From Clostridia bacterium (GTDB lineage: Bacteria; Bacillota; Clostridia; UBA1381), in assembly GCA_017935675.1 (NCBI GenBank), contig JAGBHE010000024.1, forward strand, positions 1 through 64,000: a stretch of 64,000 bases of DNA, read 5' to 3'. Of this stretch, positions 1 through 8,004 are shown in pieces (within the stretch, counting starts at the first letter, position 1; each line of letters opens with the position of its first letter). The notes below the pieces were generated by a model. It searched no databases, was not told where the DNA came from, and worked only from the letters and a program-made list of their open reading frames with translations. The position numbers and the translations under genes are program-made.

Positions 1-60
1 CTTATTTCGTGTGTCTTCCACCAACCATAAATATGTTGACATTCGTTCCATTAAATCCAT
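1..60 (-). CDS. 5' end of an unidentified leftward gene (partial, runs off the window)
   Basis: The minus strand from position 60 opens with ATG and stays open for 20 codons to the window edge (begins MDLMERMSTYLW, then LVEDTRNK). An SD-like AGGGTG lies about 6 nt upstream, and a sigma-A-type promoter (TAGACA, 17-bp spacer, TAAAAT) sits at 77-105. Start, SD and promoter together make this a likely real gene divergent from hydE. Too little is visible to name the family. Confidence 0.5.
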   Translation of the reverse strand, partial: MDLMERMSTYLWLVEDTRNK

Positions 61-76
61 TTTATCACCCTGTTCT

Positions 77-105
77 ATTTTATCACATTTTTGCCTACTT
101 GTCTA
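77..105 (-). promoter_or_regulatory. Sigma-A-like promoter for the left-edge gene
   Basis: On the minus strand a -35 TAGACA (100-105) and a -10 TAAAAT (77-82) are separated by exactly 17 bp, each one mismatch from consensus. It fires leftward into the ATG at 60. Confidence 0.5.
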
Positions 106-145
106 CTATTACAGATTTATTTCTTTTATTTTTTAGCCGTGTGAA

Positions 146-207
146 AAATCCACTCCCTGTAAGACTAATTTCTACTCATTCAAAACAGGTCTTCGGGAGT
201 GGAATTT
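146..207. repeat. Inverted repeat between two divergent promoters
   Basis: AAATCCACTCCC (146-157) pairs with GGGAGTGGAATTT (195-207) with one bulged base, and an inner AAGAC/GTCTT pair extends the stem. It lies between the leftward promoter at 77-105 and the hydE promoter at 240-268, so no gene on either strand obviously needs it as a terminator. It could be a protein-binding palindrome or a repeat remnant. The rest of 61-325 holds only the two promoters. Confidence 0.45.
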
Positions 208-239
208 AACTTTTCACTTCAGCATTTTTTTTATTCCTA

Positions 240-268
240 TTGACATCACCATAATTTCATGTTATAAT
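240..268 (+). promoter_or_regulatory. Consensus sigma-A promoter for hydE-tcdA
   Basis: TTGACA (240-245), a 17-bp spacer and TATAAT (263-268): a perfect housekeeping promoter. It predicts a transcript start near 275 and a leader of about 50 nt to the hydE ATG at 326. Confidence 0.85.
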
Positions 269-325
269 ACATATCAATTATATAGGTTTTATCTTCTTTG
301 AAAAAGGCAAAATGTGAGGAGATTT

Positions 326-1381
326 ATGAAAACTTTTGAAACTATACCCGAAAAACTCACCCTAACCCATGATTTATCAGATTCTGAGCTGTCCGTACTT
401 TTGCAATCAGATAAAAATGACGCCGCTCTTTTTAAAAGCGCCGACGCGCTGCGGCGGAAAATATATAAGGATGAGGTTTATATACGCGGTCTTATTGAAT
501 TTACAAATTATTGCAGAAACAACTGTTATTACTGCGGAATACGCCATGATAACAAAAATGCCGAAAGGTACAGACTGAGCAAAGAAGAAATATTATCATG
601 CTGCACAGAAGGGTATTCTCTCGGCTTCCGTACCTTTGTTCTTCAGGGCGGCGAGGACGAATATTATACGGATAAGCTCATTTGTGAAATAGTATACCGG
701 ATACGTTCACAATTTCCCGATTGTGCAATAACCTTATCCATCGGCGAAAAAAGCCGCGAAAGCTATAAAGCTTTTTTCGATGCCGGTGCTAACCGTTATT
801 TGTTAAGGCATGAAACTGCCGATGAAAAGCATTATAAAAAGCTCCATCCTCCCGGAATGAGCCTTGAAAACAGAAAAAGATGCCTTTATGACCTAAAAGA
901 GATCGGTTATCAGACAGGCTCCGGCTTTATGGTAGGCAGCCCCTTCCAGACAACTGAAAATATTATACGGGATTTGCGTTTTTTGCAGGAGCTTAAACCG
1001 GATATGATTGGTATAGGGCCTTTCATAACGCATCAGGATACGCCGTTTAAAAGCTATAAAAGCGGAACTCTTGAATTAACCTTAAGATTAATTTCAATTC
1101 TTCGTCTGATGTTTCCGTATGCGCTTATTCCCGCAACAACGGCACTCGGCACAATTAATCCTAAAGGCAGAGAGCTTGGCTTAAAATCAGGAGCAAACGT
1201 TGTTATGCCAAATTTGTCCCCCCCGTCCGTGCGCAAAAAATACGAGCTGTACGAAAATAAAATATGCACCGGAGAAGAAGCCGCACAATGCCGCGGCTGT
1301 CTTGAAAACAGAGTAAAAAGCGCCGGCTACAGAATCGTTACCGATATAGGAAACGTAAAAAGGGAGACAGATATATGTTAA
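326..1381 (+). CDS. hydE: [FeFe]-hydrogenase H-cluster maturase HydE (radical SAM)
   Basis: HydE is a radical SAM enzyme that, with HydF and HydG, builds the diiron subcluster of [FeFe]-hydrogenase in the cytoplasm. The 351-residue protein has the CX3CX2C cluster motif CRNNCYYC at about residues 63-70, a following YRLSKEEI stretch typical of the biotin-synthase-like family, and a C-terminal cysteine group (CTGEEAAQCRGC) matching the accessory Fe-S site seen in many HydE proteins. I start at ATG 326 because AGGAGA at 317-322 is well placed for it; the in-frame GTG at 314 would put that SD inside the gene. tcdA overlaps its end by 7 nt, so the two are probably cotranscribed from 240-268. hydF, hydG and the hydrogenase are not in the window. 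Confidence 0.93.
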   Translation: MKTFETIPEKLTLTHDLSDSELSVLLQSDKNDAALFKSADALRRKIYKDEVYIRGLIEFTNYCRNNCYYCGIRHDNKNAERYRLSKEEILSCCTEGYSLGFRTFVLQGGEDEYYTDKLICEIVYRIRSQFPDCAITLSIGEKSRESYKAFFDAGANRYLLRHETADEKHYKKLHPPGMSLENRKRCLYDLKEIGYQTGSGFMVGSPFQTTENIIRDLRFLQELKPDMIGIGPFITHQDTPFKSYKSGTLELTLRLISILRLMFPYALIPATTALGTINPKGRELGLKSGANVVMPNLSPPSVRKKYELYENKICTGEEAAQCRGCLENRVKSAGYRIVTDIGNVKRETDIC

Positions 1382-2139
1382 ATCAATTTTCAAGAACGGA
1401 GCTGCTGCTGGGGAAAGAAGCAATGGAAAAGCTGAAGTCATCACGCGTTGCGGTTTTCGGCATCGGCGGCGTCGGGAGCTATACTGTTGAGGCACTTGTA
1501 AGAAGCGGTATAGGTGCCGTGGATTTAATTGATGATGATAAGGTATGCCTTACAAATATTAACCGTCAGCTTTACGCAACAAGAAAGACAGTCGGAAGAT
1601 ATAAGGTTGATGTGGCAGAGGAGCGGATTTCGGAAATAAACCCGGATACAAAAGTCAAAACCTTTAAAACCTTTTATATGCCCGAAACTGCCGGACAGTT
1701 TAATTTCTCAGATTACGACTATATTGTTGATGCAATTGATACGGTTACCGGAAAAATTGCTCTTGCAGAAAATGCACAGGCGGCAAACACTCCGATAATA
1801 AGCTCAATGGGTGCAGGCAATAAGCTTGACCCGACTGCTTTTGAGGTATCCGACATTTATAAAACCTCTGTCTGTCCCCTGGCAAAGGTTATGCGCTCCG
1901 AGTTGCGCAAACGAAATATTCGGGGGCTTAAGGTTGTGTATTCCAAAGAAAAACCGATTACACCCATTGAAAATTCGGATGTAAGCTGCCATACAAGCTG
2001 TATTTGCCCTCCGGGCACTGAAAGAACATGCGCAAAGCGCCGGCAGGTTCCGGGAAGCAATGCCTTTGTTCCCTCCGTTGTCGGCTTGATTATTGCAGGT
2101 GAGGTCATAAAGGATCTGACAGGTATCACAAATAAATAA
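1375..2139 (+). CDS. tcdA: tRNA threonylcarbamoyladenosine dehydratase (ThiF/MoeB/HesA family)
   Basis: This is an E1-like adenylating enzyme. TcdA activates t6A37 in tRNA with ATP and cyclises it to ct6A. The nucleotide-binding motif GIGGVGSYTVEAL is near residues 29-41, followed by the family signature LTNINRQLYA and a VDAIDTVTGK stretch. The length of 254 residues is usual for TcdA/YgdL and much shorter than E1 enzymes with added rhodanese domains. AGGGAG stands 8 nt before the ATG, inside the end of hydE, so translation is likely coupled. MoeB/ThiF-like sulfur-carrier activation is the alternative, but no ThiS or MoaD gene is nearby. Confidence 0.85.
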   Translation: MLNQFSRTELLLGKEAMEKLKSSRVAVFGIGGVGSYTVEALVRSGIGAVDLIDDDKVCLTNINRQLYATRKTVGRYKVDVAEERISEINPDTKVKTFKTFYMPETAGQFNFSDYDYIVDAIDTVTGKIALAENAQAANTPIISSMGAGNKLDPTAFEVSDIYKTSVCPLAKVMRSELRKRNIRGLKVVYSKEKPITPIENSDVSCHTSCICPPGTERTCAKRRQVPGSNAFVPSVVGLIIAGEVIKDLTGITNK

Positions 2140-2144
2140 TAACT

Positions 2145-2203
2145 AAAACGGCAAAGCTTTTTTGAAATCCCATCACACACTGTTTTTAAGCTCTGCCGTT
2201 TTA
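2145..2203. terminator. Bidirectional terminator between tcdA and metY
   Basis: AAAACGGCAAAGCTT (2145-2159) pairs with AAGCTCTGCCGTTTT (2188-2202) apart from one internal mismatch, with T-rich flanks in both directions. The convergent stop codons at 2139 and 2217 sit on either side. Confidence 0.7.
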
Positions 2204-2216
2204 TTTACATTATCCG

Positions 2217-3512
2217 TTAATTATTAAATGCCTGGTCAAGGTCAGCAATAATATCAGCCGCAGTTTCAGTTCCGATTGAAAGCCTGATTGTGTTCGGCTT
2301 GATACCCTGATCAAGCAATTCTTCTTCTGAAAGCTGCGAATGAGTTGTGCTTGCCGGATGAATTACAAGGGATTTTACATCAGCAACATTGGCAAGCAGC
2401 GAGAAAATCTGCAATCTGTCAATGAAATTCTGCGCTTCCTTTGCGCCGCCCTTGATTTCAAAGGTGAAGATTGAGCCTCCGCCGTTAGGATAATATTTTT
2501 CATATAACTCATGGTCCGGATGATCCGGAAGCGACGGATGATTTACCTTTTCAACAAGAGGGTGCTTTGTAAGATAATCAATAACCTTCTTTGTATTCTC
2601 AGCATGGCGCTCAACACGCAGAGATAATGTTTCAAGACCCTGCAAAAGCAAAAATGCATTAAAGGGTGAAATCGCCGCACCTGTATCACGAAGAAGTATT
2701 GCGCGGATTTTTGTTACAAACGCCGCCGCGCCGACTGCCTTCGTAAAGGATACTCCGTGATAACTCGGATTGGGATCTACGATTGAAGCAAATTTGCCGC
2801 TTGCCTCCCAGTCAAATTTACCGCTGTCTACTATTACACCGCCAAGAGTTGTACCATGTCCGCCGATAAACTTTGTTGCAGAATGAACGACAATATCAGC
2901 TCCGTGTTCAATAGGCCTGAATAAATACGGTGTGGCAAAGGTTGAATCTATCACAAGCGGAATTCTTACTGCATGTGCAATTTCCGAAAGCGCTTCAACA
3001 TCAGGAATATCGCTGTTCGGATTGCCCATAGCTTCTATAAAGATTGCTTTTGTATCGGGAAGAATCGCAGCCTTGACTTCATCAAGATTATGAATATCAA
3101 CAAATGTTGTGGATATTCCGTACTTTGCAAGCGTATGTGCCAGCAGATTGTAAGTGCCGCCGTAAATGGTCTTTTGAGCCACAATATGTCCGCCGCCCTC
3201 TGCAAGATTCTCAATGGTGTACGTAATAGCCGCTGCTCCCGACGCTACCGCCAAAGCTGCAACGCCGCCCTCCAGAGCTGCAATTCTCCGTTCAAAAACA
3301 TCTTGTGTCGAATTTGTCAGTCTTCCGTAAATATTTCCGGCGTCCGCAAGTCCGAAGCGCGCCGCCGCATGAGCTGAATCCCTGAACACATATGATGTTG
3401 TCTGATAAATCGGCACGGCTCTTGCGTCGCTGGCCGGGTCCGGATTCTCCTGCCCGATATGTAACTGCTTTGTTTCAAAGCCCCATTTTGAAGTATCCTT
3501 TATATTTGCCAT
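2217..3512 (-). CDS. metY: O-acetylhomoserine sulfhydrylase (O-acetylhomoserine aminocarboxypropyltransferase)
   Basis: A PLP enzyme of the Cys/Met metabolism family that joins O-acetylhomoserine with sulfide to give homocysteine; many members also accept O-acetylserine. The 431-residue length is that of MetY rather than the shorter (about 380) MetB/MetC enzymes. Visible signatures are GFETKQLHIGQ at the N-terminus, PIYQTTSYVF, and the PLP-lysine region HSATKFIGGHG near residue 210. The start at 3512 has AAGAGGAAT about 7 nt upstream. A consensus-like promoter at 3701-3729 and a short ORF ending in Met-Cys-Cys (3571-3639) precede it, suggesting control by cysteine supply. Transcription ends at the shared hairpin 2145-2203. 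Confidence 0.92.
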   Translation of the reverse strand: MANIKDTSKWGFETKQLHIGQENPDPASDARAVPIYQTTSYVFRDSAHAAARFGLADAGNIYGRLTNSTQDVFERRIAALEGGVAALAVASGAAAITYTIENLAEGGGHIVAQKTIYGGTYNLLAHTLAKYGISTTFVDIHNLDEVKAAILPDTKAIFIEAMGNPNSDIPDVEALSEIAHAVRIPLVIDSTFATPYLFRPIEHGADIVVHSATKFIGGHGTTLGGVIVDSGKFDWEASGKFASIVDPNPSYHGVSFTKAVGAAAFVTKIRAILLRDTGAAISPFNAFLLLQGLETLSLRVERHAENTKKVIDYLTKHPLVEKVNHPSLPDHPDHELYEKYYPNGGGSIFTFEIKGGAKEAQNFIDRLQIFSLLANVADVKSLVIHPASTTHSQLSEEELLDQGIKPNTIRLSIGTETAADIIADLDQAFNN

Positions 3513-3570
3513 AATAAATTCCTCTTTTCTTTATTTTTGATATTAAGTAACCATTGTATACCCGATTTGC

Positions 3571-3639
3571 CTAGCAGCACATTCGCCCGTTTCTCCAGTT
3601 GTGACGCAAAAAATAAATCCAGATATTGCTTATTTTCAT
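3571..3639 (-). CDS. Putative 22-residue leader peptide ending Met-Cys-Cys upstream of metY
   Basis: On the metY transcript, 58 nt before the metY start, lies a complete 22-codon ORF beginning MKISNIWIYFL and ending HNWRNGRMCC before TAG. It has a strong SD (GGAGGGTGAGG) directly upstream. Two tandem TGC cysteine codons just before the stop, in front of a sulfur-amino-acid gene, are what a cysteine-sensing attenuation or ribosome-stalling leader would look like. Such peptides are known in principle for amino acid operons; that this one acts so is inference. I see no clear intrinsic terminator between it and metY, so any mechanism could instead involve Rho or occlusion of the metY SD. Confidence 0.6.
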   Translation of the reverse strand: MKISNIWIYFLRHNWRNGRMCC

Positions 3640-3700
3640 ATGCCTCACCCTCCGTCAGTAAAAGTCAATCAACATTGCATATAAAACCTATCTGTTTAAT

Positions 3701-3729
3701 ATGTTATCACAAAATTATCCATTTGTCAA
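3701..3729 (-). promoter_or_regulatory. Promoter for the metY leader and metY
   Basis: On the minus strand TTGACA (3724-3729), a 17-bp spacer and TAACAT (3701-3706, four of six matches). It predicts a start near 3694 and a leader of about 180 nt that contains the short ORF at 3571-3639. Confidence 0.7.
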
Positions 3730-3817
3730 TAGTTTTTTTAATTTTTTTGTTTTTTTTTAAAAGAACTGAGATCATGTCACTGTGCGTTTTCAGTATGAGA
3801 TTGTTCACCCAAAGAAA

Positions 3818-3863
3818 AAATAAGATATCCCCGCCGCATTCACAGCCTCTGGATATCTTATTT
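3818..3863 (-). terminator. Terminator of the sodium-dependent transporter gene
   Basis: AAATAAGATATCC (3818-3830) and GGATATCTTATTT (3851-3863) form a perfect 13-bp stem with a 20-nt loop. On the minus strand the stem is followed by a T-rich stretch (TTTCTTT), right after the transporter stop at 3914. Confidence 0.75.
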
Positions 3864-3913
3864 CAGAGCACCGCCTTCCCGCAAGGCGAAGAAACTATCT
3901 GCCGATGCTTTGG

Positions 3914-5269
3914 TCAGATAATACCGAGGATAAAAATTACAAGGACGATAACGGGAAGTATGTACGTCATATAAAATCTCATCCAATTTGCAACCTTAAA
4001 CCCGCGTCCCTCATTTGCTTCAGCAACAAAATTCTTCCAGCCCCAGCCGTAACGGCTTACACAGAACAGAACAAATATGAGCGAACCAAGGGGCAGCAAA
4101 ATGTTGCTGACAATAAAGTCCTCAAGGTCCATAATGGTGCTTCCCTCTCCCATCGGGGTTATTGCGCTCAGAACATTAAAGCCCAAAACACAGGGCAGCG
4201 AAAGGACAAACATAAGAATCATATTCACAAAACACGCTTTCCTGCGGCTCCAGCCCGAAAGGTCTATGGTACAGGAAATAATATTTTCAAACACCGCAAA
4301 AACCGTTGAAAGCGCCGCAAAGGACATGAACACAAAGAACAGACTTCCCCACAGCCTGCCGAAAGGAATATGATTAAAAATGTTCGGCAGAGTGAGAAAT
4401 ATCAGACTCGGGCCGCTGCTCACCTCAACGCCGTAGGCAAAGCACGCGGGAAAAATAATCAATCCGGATGAGAGCGCAACAAATGTGTCGAGCACTGCAA
4501 CGCTTACCGACTCTCCGAGCAGTGACCGCTCCTTCCCTATGTAGCTTCCGAAAATCGCCATCGCGCCGATGCCTAAGCTCAGAGTGAAAAACGCCTGATT
4601 CATCGCTCCTACTATAACATTTCCGACACCCACACTCTTCATTCTGTCGATATCCGGCAAAAGATAAAATTTCAGTCCCTCTGAGCCGCCCTTCATGAAA
4701 ATACTGTTGACAGCAAGAATAACCATAATTCCCAGAAGAGCAAGCATCATAAACTTTGTAACGCGCTCAAGTCCTTTCTGAAGTCCGATTGAACATATAA
4801 GAAAACCGGATACCACCACAATAGCCATATATATTATCATCGTTACAGGCTGAGACAGCATATTGTTGAAAATCTCCGCCACACGCCCGGCATCCGCTCC
4901 CACAAAGCTGCCCCTTGCGGTGTTTACAAAATAGCTGAGCATCCATCCGGCAACCGTTGTATAGAACATCATAAGAAAATAATTACCCGCCATTGCAACA
5001 TAGCCATGCAGATGCCATTTGCTCCCCTTCGGTTCAAGCTGCTGATACAATCTTACCGGACTTTTCCGGCCGGCGCGTCCCACTGTAAACTCCATCGTCA
5101 TAACCGGAACACCCATAATCGCCAGAAAGAACAAATATATAAGAACAAAAATTCCTCCGCCGTTCTGACCTGTCATATACGGGAATTTCCATACATTCCC
5201 TATACCTATAGCGCATCCCGCGCTGAGAAGAATAAATCCCAGTCTGCTTCCCAAACGTTCTCTTTTCAT
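3914..5269 (-). CDS. Sodium-dependent transporter, neurotransmitter:sodium symporter (NSS/SNF) family
   Basis: A LeuT-fold symporter that imports an amino acid or related solute with sodium. The first transmembrane helix carries the family signature SAGCAIGIGNVWKFPY followed by NGGG at residues about 17-38. The 451-residue length and about eleven to twelve hydrophobic segments are typical of bacterial NSS proteins. The substrate cannot be read from sequence. AGGGGGAAACAG lies just upstream of ATG 5269. It is a single-gene unit with its own consensus promoter (5373-5401) and terminator (3818-3863). Its neighbour metY has a separate promoter. Confidence 0.9.
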   Translation of the reverse strand: MKRERLGSRLGFILLSAGCAIGIGNVWKFPYMTGQNGGGIFVLIYLFFLAIMGVPVMTMEFTVGRAGRKSPVRLYQQLEPKGSKWHLHGYVAMAGNYFLMMFYTTVAGWMLSYFVNTARGSFVGADAGRVAEIFNNMLSQPVTMIIYMAIVVVSGFLICSIGLQKGLERVTKFMMLALLGIMVILAVNSIFMKGGSEGLKFYLLPDIDRMKSVGVGNVIVGAMNQAFFTLSLGIGAMAIFGSYIGKERSLLGESVSVAVLDTFVALSSGLIIFPACFAYGVEVSSGPSLIFLTLPNIFNHIPFGRLWGSLFFVFMSFAALSTVFAVFENIISCTIDLSGWSRRKACFVNMILMFVLSLPCVLGFNVLSAITPMGEGSTIMDLEDFIVSNILLPLGSLIFVLFCVSRYGWGWKNFVAEANEGRGFKVANWMRFYMTYILPVIVLVIFILGII

Positions 5270-5372
5270 TCTGTTTCCCCCTGTAAAATAATTGCAGTGT
5301 AAATCTCACACTCATTTGTATTTCCGTTCCTCAACCTGTGATGACACCGTTTATGCCATGATGAACAACTAT

Positions 5373-5401
5373 ATTATACACATTCTGCGCTTATTTGTCA
5401 A
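5373..5401 (-). promoter_or_regulatory. Perfect sigma-A promoter for the NSS transporter
   Basis: Minus-strand TTGACA (5396-5401), a 17-bp spacer, TATAAT (5373-5378). The leader is about 95 nt. Between 5402 and 5526 I see only AT-rich spacer with possible eroded repeat fragments. Confidence 0.85.
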
Positions 5402-5526
5402 GCCTTTATCGGCTTTCAATCACATTTCTCTTGTGTTCTGAAAGTTGACATTACTTCCGCCTGATATAGTTCTATAATAAAAATACAATAAATAAATTAC
5501 AAAAAAGAACGCAATGGGGACAGCTC

Positions 5527-6318
5527 TTAATGAATCAAATAGTTATATAAGTCACGAATATTTTTGCATACAACCTCCGGCTTAACATCGCTTTTTTCTA
5601 TATCCTCCATTTTGCCTTCACCGCTTAAAACAAAAACCGTGCTTACACCAGCATTTACTCCGCAGGCTATATCCGTATATAACCGGTCGCCCACAACTGC
5701 CGTTTCCTCTCTGCCGAATCCGGTTTTTTTCATAGCAAGCTCAACCATATCAGGCTCCGGCTTGCCGATAAATTTCGGCATTCTGCCTGTTGCATTACAA
5801 AGCATTTGACTGACAGAACCGCAATCCGGCACAAAGCCATACCATGTAGGACAAACCCGATCTATGTTGGTGGCAATATAATCCACCCCTTGATTAAGCA
5901 ATATGCATGCGTCCTCAAGCTTTTGAAAGTTCAGTTCCGTATCAAATCCCATACAAAGGCAGTCAATGCCTTCCTCTCGTCTGTCAACTATAGGAAGCTG
6001 CGCCTCTGAAAGCTGCTCTTTAAATGCCTTTGTTCCGAATGCGTAAATTTTCTTATAGCCCTTATTCTTAAGATACAACGCCGTTACGTTTGTTGAAGTG
6101 AGAAAATCCTCTCTATCGGCATTTATTCCAAGGCTGCAGAGCTTTTCAATATATTTTTTCACACTTTTTGATGAATTGTTTGTCAGGAAGATATATCTTC
6201 CGCCTATATTTTTTATGTAGTCCAAAAACTCTTGTGTTCCGTCAAACAGCTCGTTGTCAATATATATCGTCCCGTCCATGTCCAGCAAAAACAGCTTTTT
6301 ATTTTTTAAACCGCTCAT
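5527..6318 (-). CDS. HAD-IIA family phosphatase (NagD/AraL-like)
   Basis: A cytoplasmic HAD-superfamily phosphatase with a type IIA cap. Motif I is LLDMDGTIY near the N-terminus, motif II is FLTNNSS, the GKPEP lysine region and the acidic motif VVGDRLYTDI follow, giving a complete active site. Family members hydrolyse small sugar or polyol phosphates, UMP, or 2-phosphoglycolate. The length is 263 residues from ATG 6318, chosen because AGGAGG is 5 nt before it; the longer in-frame start at 6342 would read through the SD. It lies 103 bp downstream of the FAD/DUF1667 operon on the same strand, separated by a REP-like inverted repeat. That position makes a glycerol-3-phosphate or glycolytic phosphate substrate possible, which is inference. 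Confidence 0.85.
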   Translation of the reverse strand: MSGLKNKKLFLLDMDGTIYIDNELFDGTQEFLDYIKNIGGRYIFLTNNSSKSVKKYIEKLCSLGINADREDFLTSTNVTALYLKNKGYKKIYAFGTKAFKEQLSEAQLPIVDRREEGIDCLCMGFDTELNFQKLEDACILLNQGVDYIATNIDRVCPTWYGFVPDCGSVSQMLCNATGRMPKFIGKPEPDMVELAMKKTGFGREETAVVGDRLYTDIACGVNAGVSTVFVLSGEGKMEDIEKSDVKPEVVCKNIRDLYNYLIH

Positions 6319-6335
6319 CATGTCCTCCTTATACC

Positions 6336-6418
6336 AACACAAGGGGACGGTTCTCCTGTGTTCGTTTTTTCCCTTTTTATTCCTTTTAAGGACACAAGAG
6401 AACCGTCCCCTTGTGTTC
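6336..6418. repeat. REP-like inverted pair (copy A)
   Basis: AACACAAGGGGACGGTTCT at the left (from 6336) faces AGAACCGTCCCCTTGTGTT at the right (6399-6417) across a T-rich centre. The right edge is 3 nt from the stop codon of the DUF1667 gene. The same 19-nt unit recurs at four other gene boundaries in the window. Confidence 0.8.
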
Positions 6419-6421
6419 TGC

Positions 6422-6766
6422 TCAGCCGCAATTTGCGGACGAAATTATGCGGCTTCCGAATACATCCTCGCATATACAATCGCCTATTTTCACCGGCAGC
6501 TTAACTCTTACAGAATCAAGCTGTTTCATACAGTCAAGAACCTTGCTTTTAGGTATCGGGTGCTCCGTTTTAACGGGAACAGGTCTGCCGTCGGTGCTCA
6601 GAACAGTTGTTGTTACGGTACGCACCGGATTGGTGCATTCCTCCCTTGCATAAGCCTCTCCCCGCGGGCAGGTATTTCCTGAAATTCCCGTTATTTTTCC
6701 GTTTTCCGATGTAACACTGATACCGCAGCCCATAGGACATATAATACATGTTAACTCCCTTACCAT
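6422..6766 (-). CDS. DUF1667 iron-sulfur-type subunit of a glycerol-3-phosphate dehydrogenase-like complex
   Basis: A 114-residue protein with CIICPMGC at residues 7-14 and a second cysteine in NTCPRGEAYAREE, the conserved pattern of DUF1667. The two upstream genes in the same operon encode FAD oxidoreductases of the GlpA and GlpB type, and this trio is a recurring clostridial arrangement. The cysteines probably bind a metal or Fe-S cluster and pass electrons from the flavoproteins; this is inference. It starts one base after the stop of its upstream neighbour, so translation is coupled. It ends next to REP copy A. Confidence 0.88.
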   Translation of the reverse strand: MVRELTCIICPMGCGISVTSENGKITGISGNTCPRGEAYAREECTNPVRTVTTTVLSTDGRPVPVKTEHPIPKSKVLDCMKQLDSVRVKLPVKIGDCICEDVFGSRIISSANCG

Positions 6767-8002
6767 TTATTTCTTCGCCTCCAGCTCAAAGTAAAGCTCT
6801 CCCGAATCCGGAATCAGCTCCTTTTTTATTTTTATAACCTCCATCTCACCGGGAGCAACCCTGGCTTTTTTCCGTGAAGCTATAAGACGTCCGCCGCTGT
6901 ACACATTTATACACGCGCCCCTGAACACATCTCCGACACGAAAATATACATTTACATCACTTTTCTCCGTTATCCTCTGAGGCACGGTATATCTTATTCT
7001 GCCGTCAGTTTTAAGAGTTACGTCGGCATTCTTTTTTCTTATTCCGATTATGTATTCCGCCGCCTTTTTCCCTGCCGTTTCAGCCTCCTCTGACACAAAA
7101 TCAACCAAATCATGAACATGGAGCACATTTCCGCACGCAAAAATCCCCGGCACCGTTGTCTGTCTGTCCTGGTTGACCTCAGGGCCTCCGGTTACACCGC
7201 TGAGAGCTATTCCCGCACTTTTTGAAAGCTCATTTTCAGGGATAAGACCTACCGATAAAAGCAATGTGTCGCAGGGAATATATTCCTCCGTGCCCGGTAC
7301 AGGCCTCCTGTTTTCGTCAACCCTTGCAACAGAAACACCTGTCAGTCTTTCCTTTCCGAATACTCTGACAACGGTATGACTGAGCCTTAAGGGTATTTTA
7401 AAATCATTAAGGCATTGCTCTATATTTCTTGCAAGTCCTCCGGAATAAGGCATAAGCTCGCATACTGCCTTTACCTCTGCTCCCTCAAGAGTCATGCGCC
7501 GTGCCATGATAAGTCCGATATCCCCTGAGCCGAGTATCACAACACTTCTGCCGGGCATAAACCCCTTCATATTGACAAGCTTCTGCGCTGTTCCCGCGCT
7601 GTAAATTCCCGCAGGACGTGTACCGGCGATATTGAGAGCGCCCCTCGGGCGCTCACGGCAGCCCATTGCAAGTATTACCGCTTTTGCCTTAATTGTGAAA
7701 ACCCCGTCCTCCGGGTTTACCGCCGTTATGGTCTTATCCGGTGTTATGTCAAGAACCGTGGTATTCAGCTTGAACGGTATTCCAAGCTCCTTTACCTGCT
7801 TTTCGTATTTCCACGCATATTCAGGTCCTGTCAGCTCCTCGCCGAACCTGTGCAAACCGAATCCGTTATGAATACACTGCCTTAAAATACCCCCCAATGC
7901 TTCATCACGCTCAATTATCATCATATCTCTTACTCCGCTTTCATACGCGGCAACTGCGGCGCTCATTCCGGCAGGACCGCCTCCGATTATTACAAGCTCC
8001 AC
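6767..8002 (-). CDS. NAD(P)/FAD-dependent oxidoreductase (GlpB-like partner)
   Basis: A pyridine-nucleotide-disulfide-type flavoprotein. The FAD-binding motif GGGPAGMSAAVAA is at the N-terminus, a second Rossmann motif GSGDIGLIMARR sits mid-protein for NAD(P), and GIFACGNVLHVHDLVD near residue 300 binds FAD. I place the start at GTG 8002 (411 residues, beginning MELVIIGGG), since AGGAGGG lies 8-9 nt upstream and related proteins start this way; a GTG at 8035 would add 11 residues overlapping the upstream gene. It sits between the GlpA-like protein and DUF1667, and probably forms a complex that oxidises glycerol-3-phosphate or a similar hydroxy acid. Confidence 0.85.
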   Translation of the reverse strand: MELVIIGGGPAGMSAAVAAYESGVRDMMIIERDEALGGILRQCIHNGFGLHRFGEELTGPEYAWKYEKQVKELGIPFKLNTTVLDITPDKTITAVNPEDGVFTIKAKAVILAMGCRERPRGALNIAGTRPAGIYSAGTAQKLVNMKGFMPGRSVVILGSGDIGLIMARRMTLEGAEVKAVCELMPYSGGLARNIEQCLNDFKIPLRLSHTVVRVFGKERLTGVSVARVDENRRPVPGTEEYIPCDTLLLSVGLIPENELSKSAGIALSGVTGGPEVNQDRQTTVPGIFACGNVLHVHDLVDFVSEEAETAGKKAAEYIIGIRKKNADVTLKTDGRIRYTVPQRITEKSDVNVYFRVGDVFRGACINVYSGGRLIASRKKARVAPGEMEVIKIKKELIPDSGELYFELEAKK

Positions 8003-8004
8003 TG

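Noticed and set aside
9..209. Plus-strand 66-residue ORF at the left edge
   Set aside because: It has no SD, runs through the promoter of the opposite gene and the palindrome at 146-207, and its composition is that of non-coding AT-rich DNA.
3537..3974. Plus-strand 145-residue ORF opposite the metY leader
   Set aside because: It lies antisense to the metY leader, its promoter and the transporter terminator, and has no SD or recognisable domain.
5428..5524. A sixth REP-like copy
   Set aside because: TCTCTTGTGTTC and a distant GGGGACAGCTCT resemble pieces of the unit, but the halves are not properly paired and are too eroded to call.
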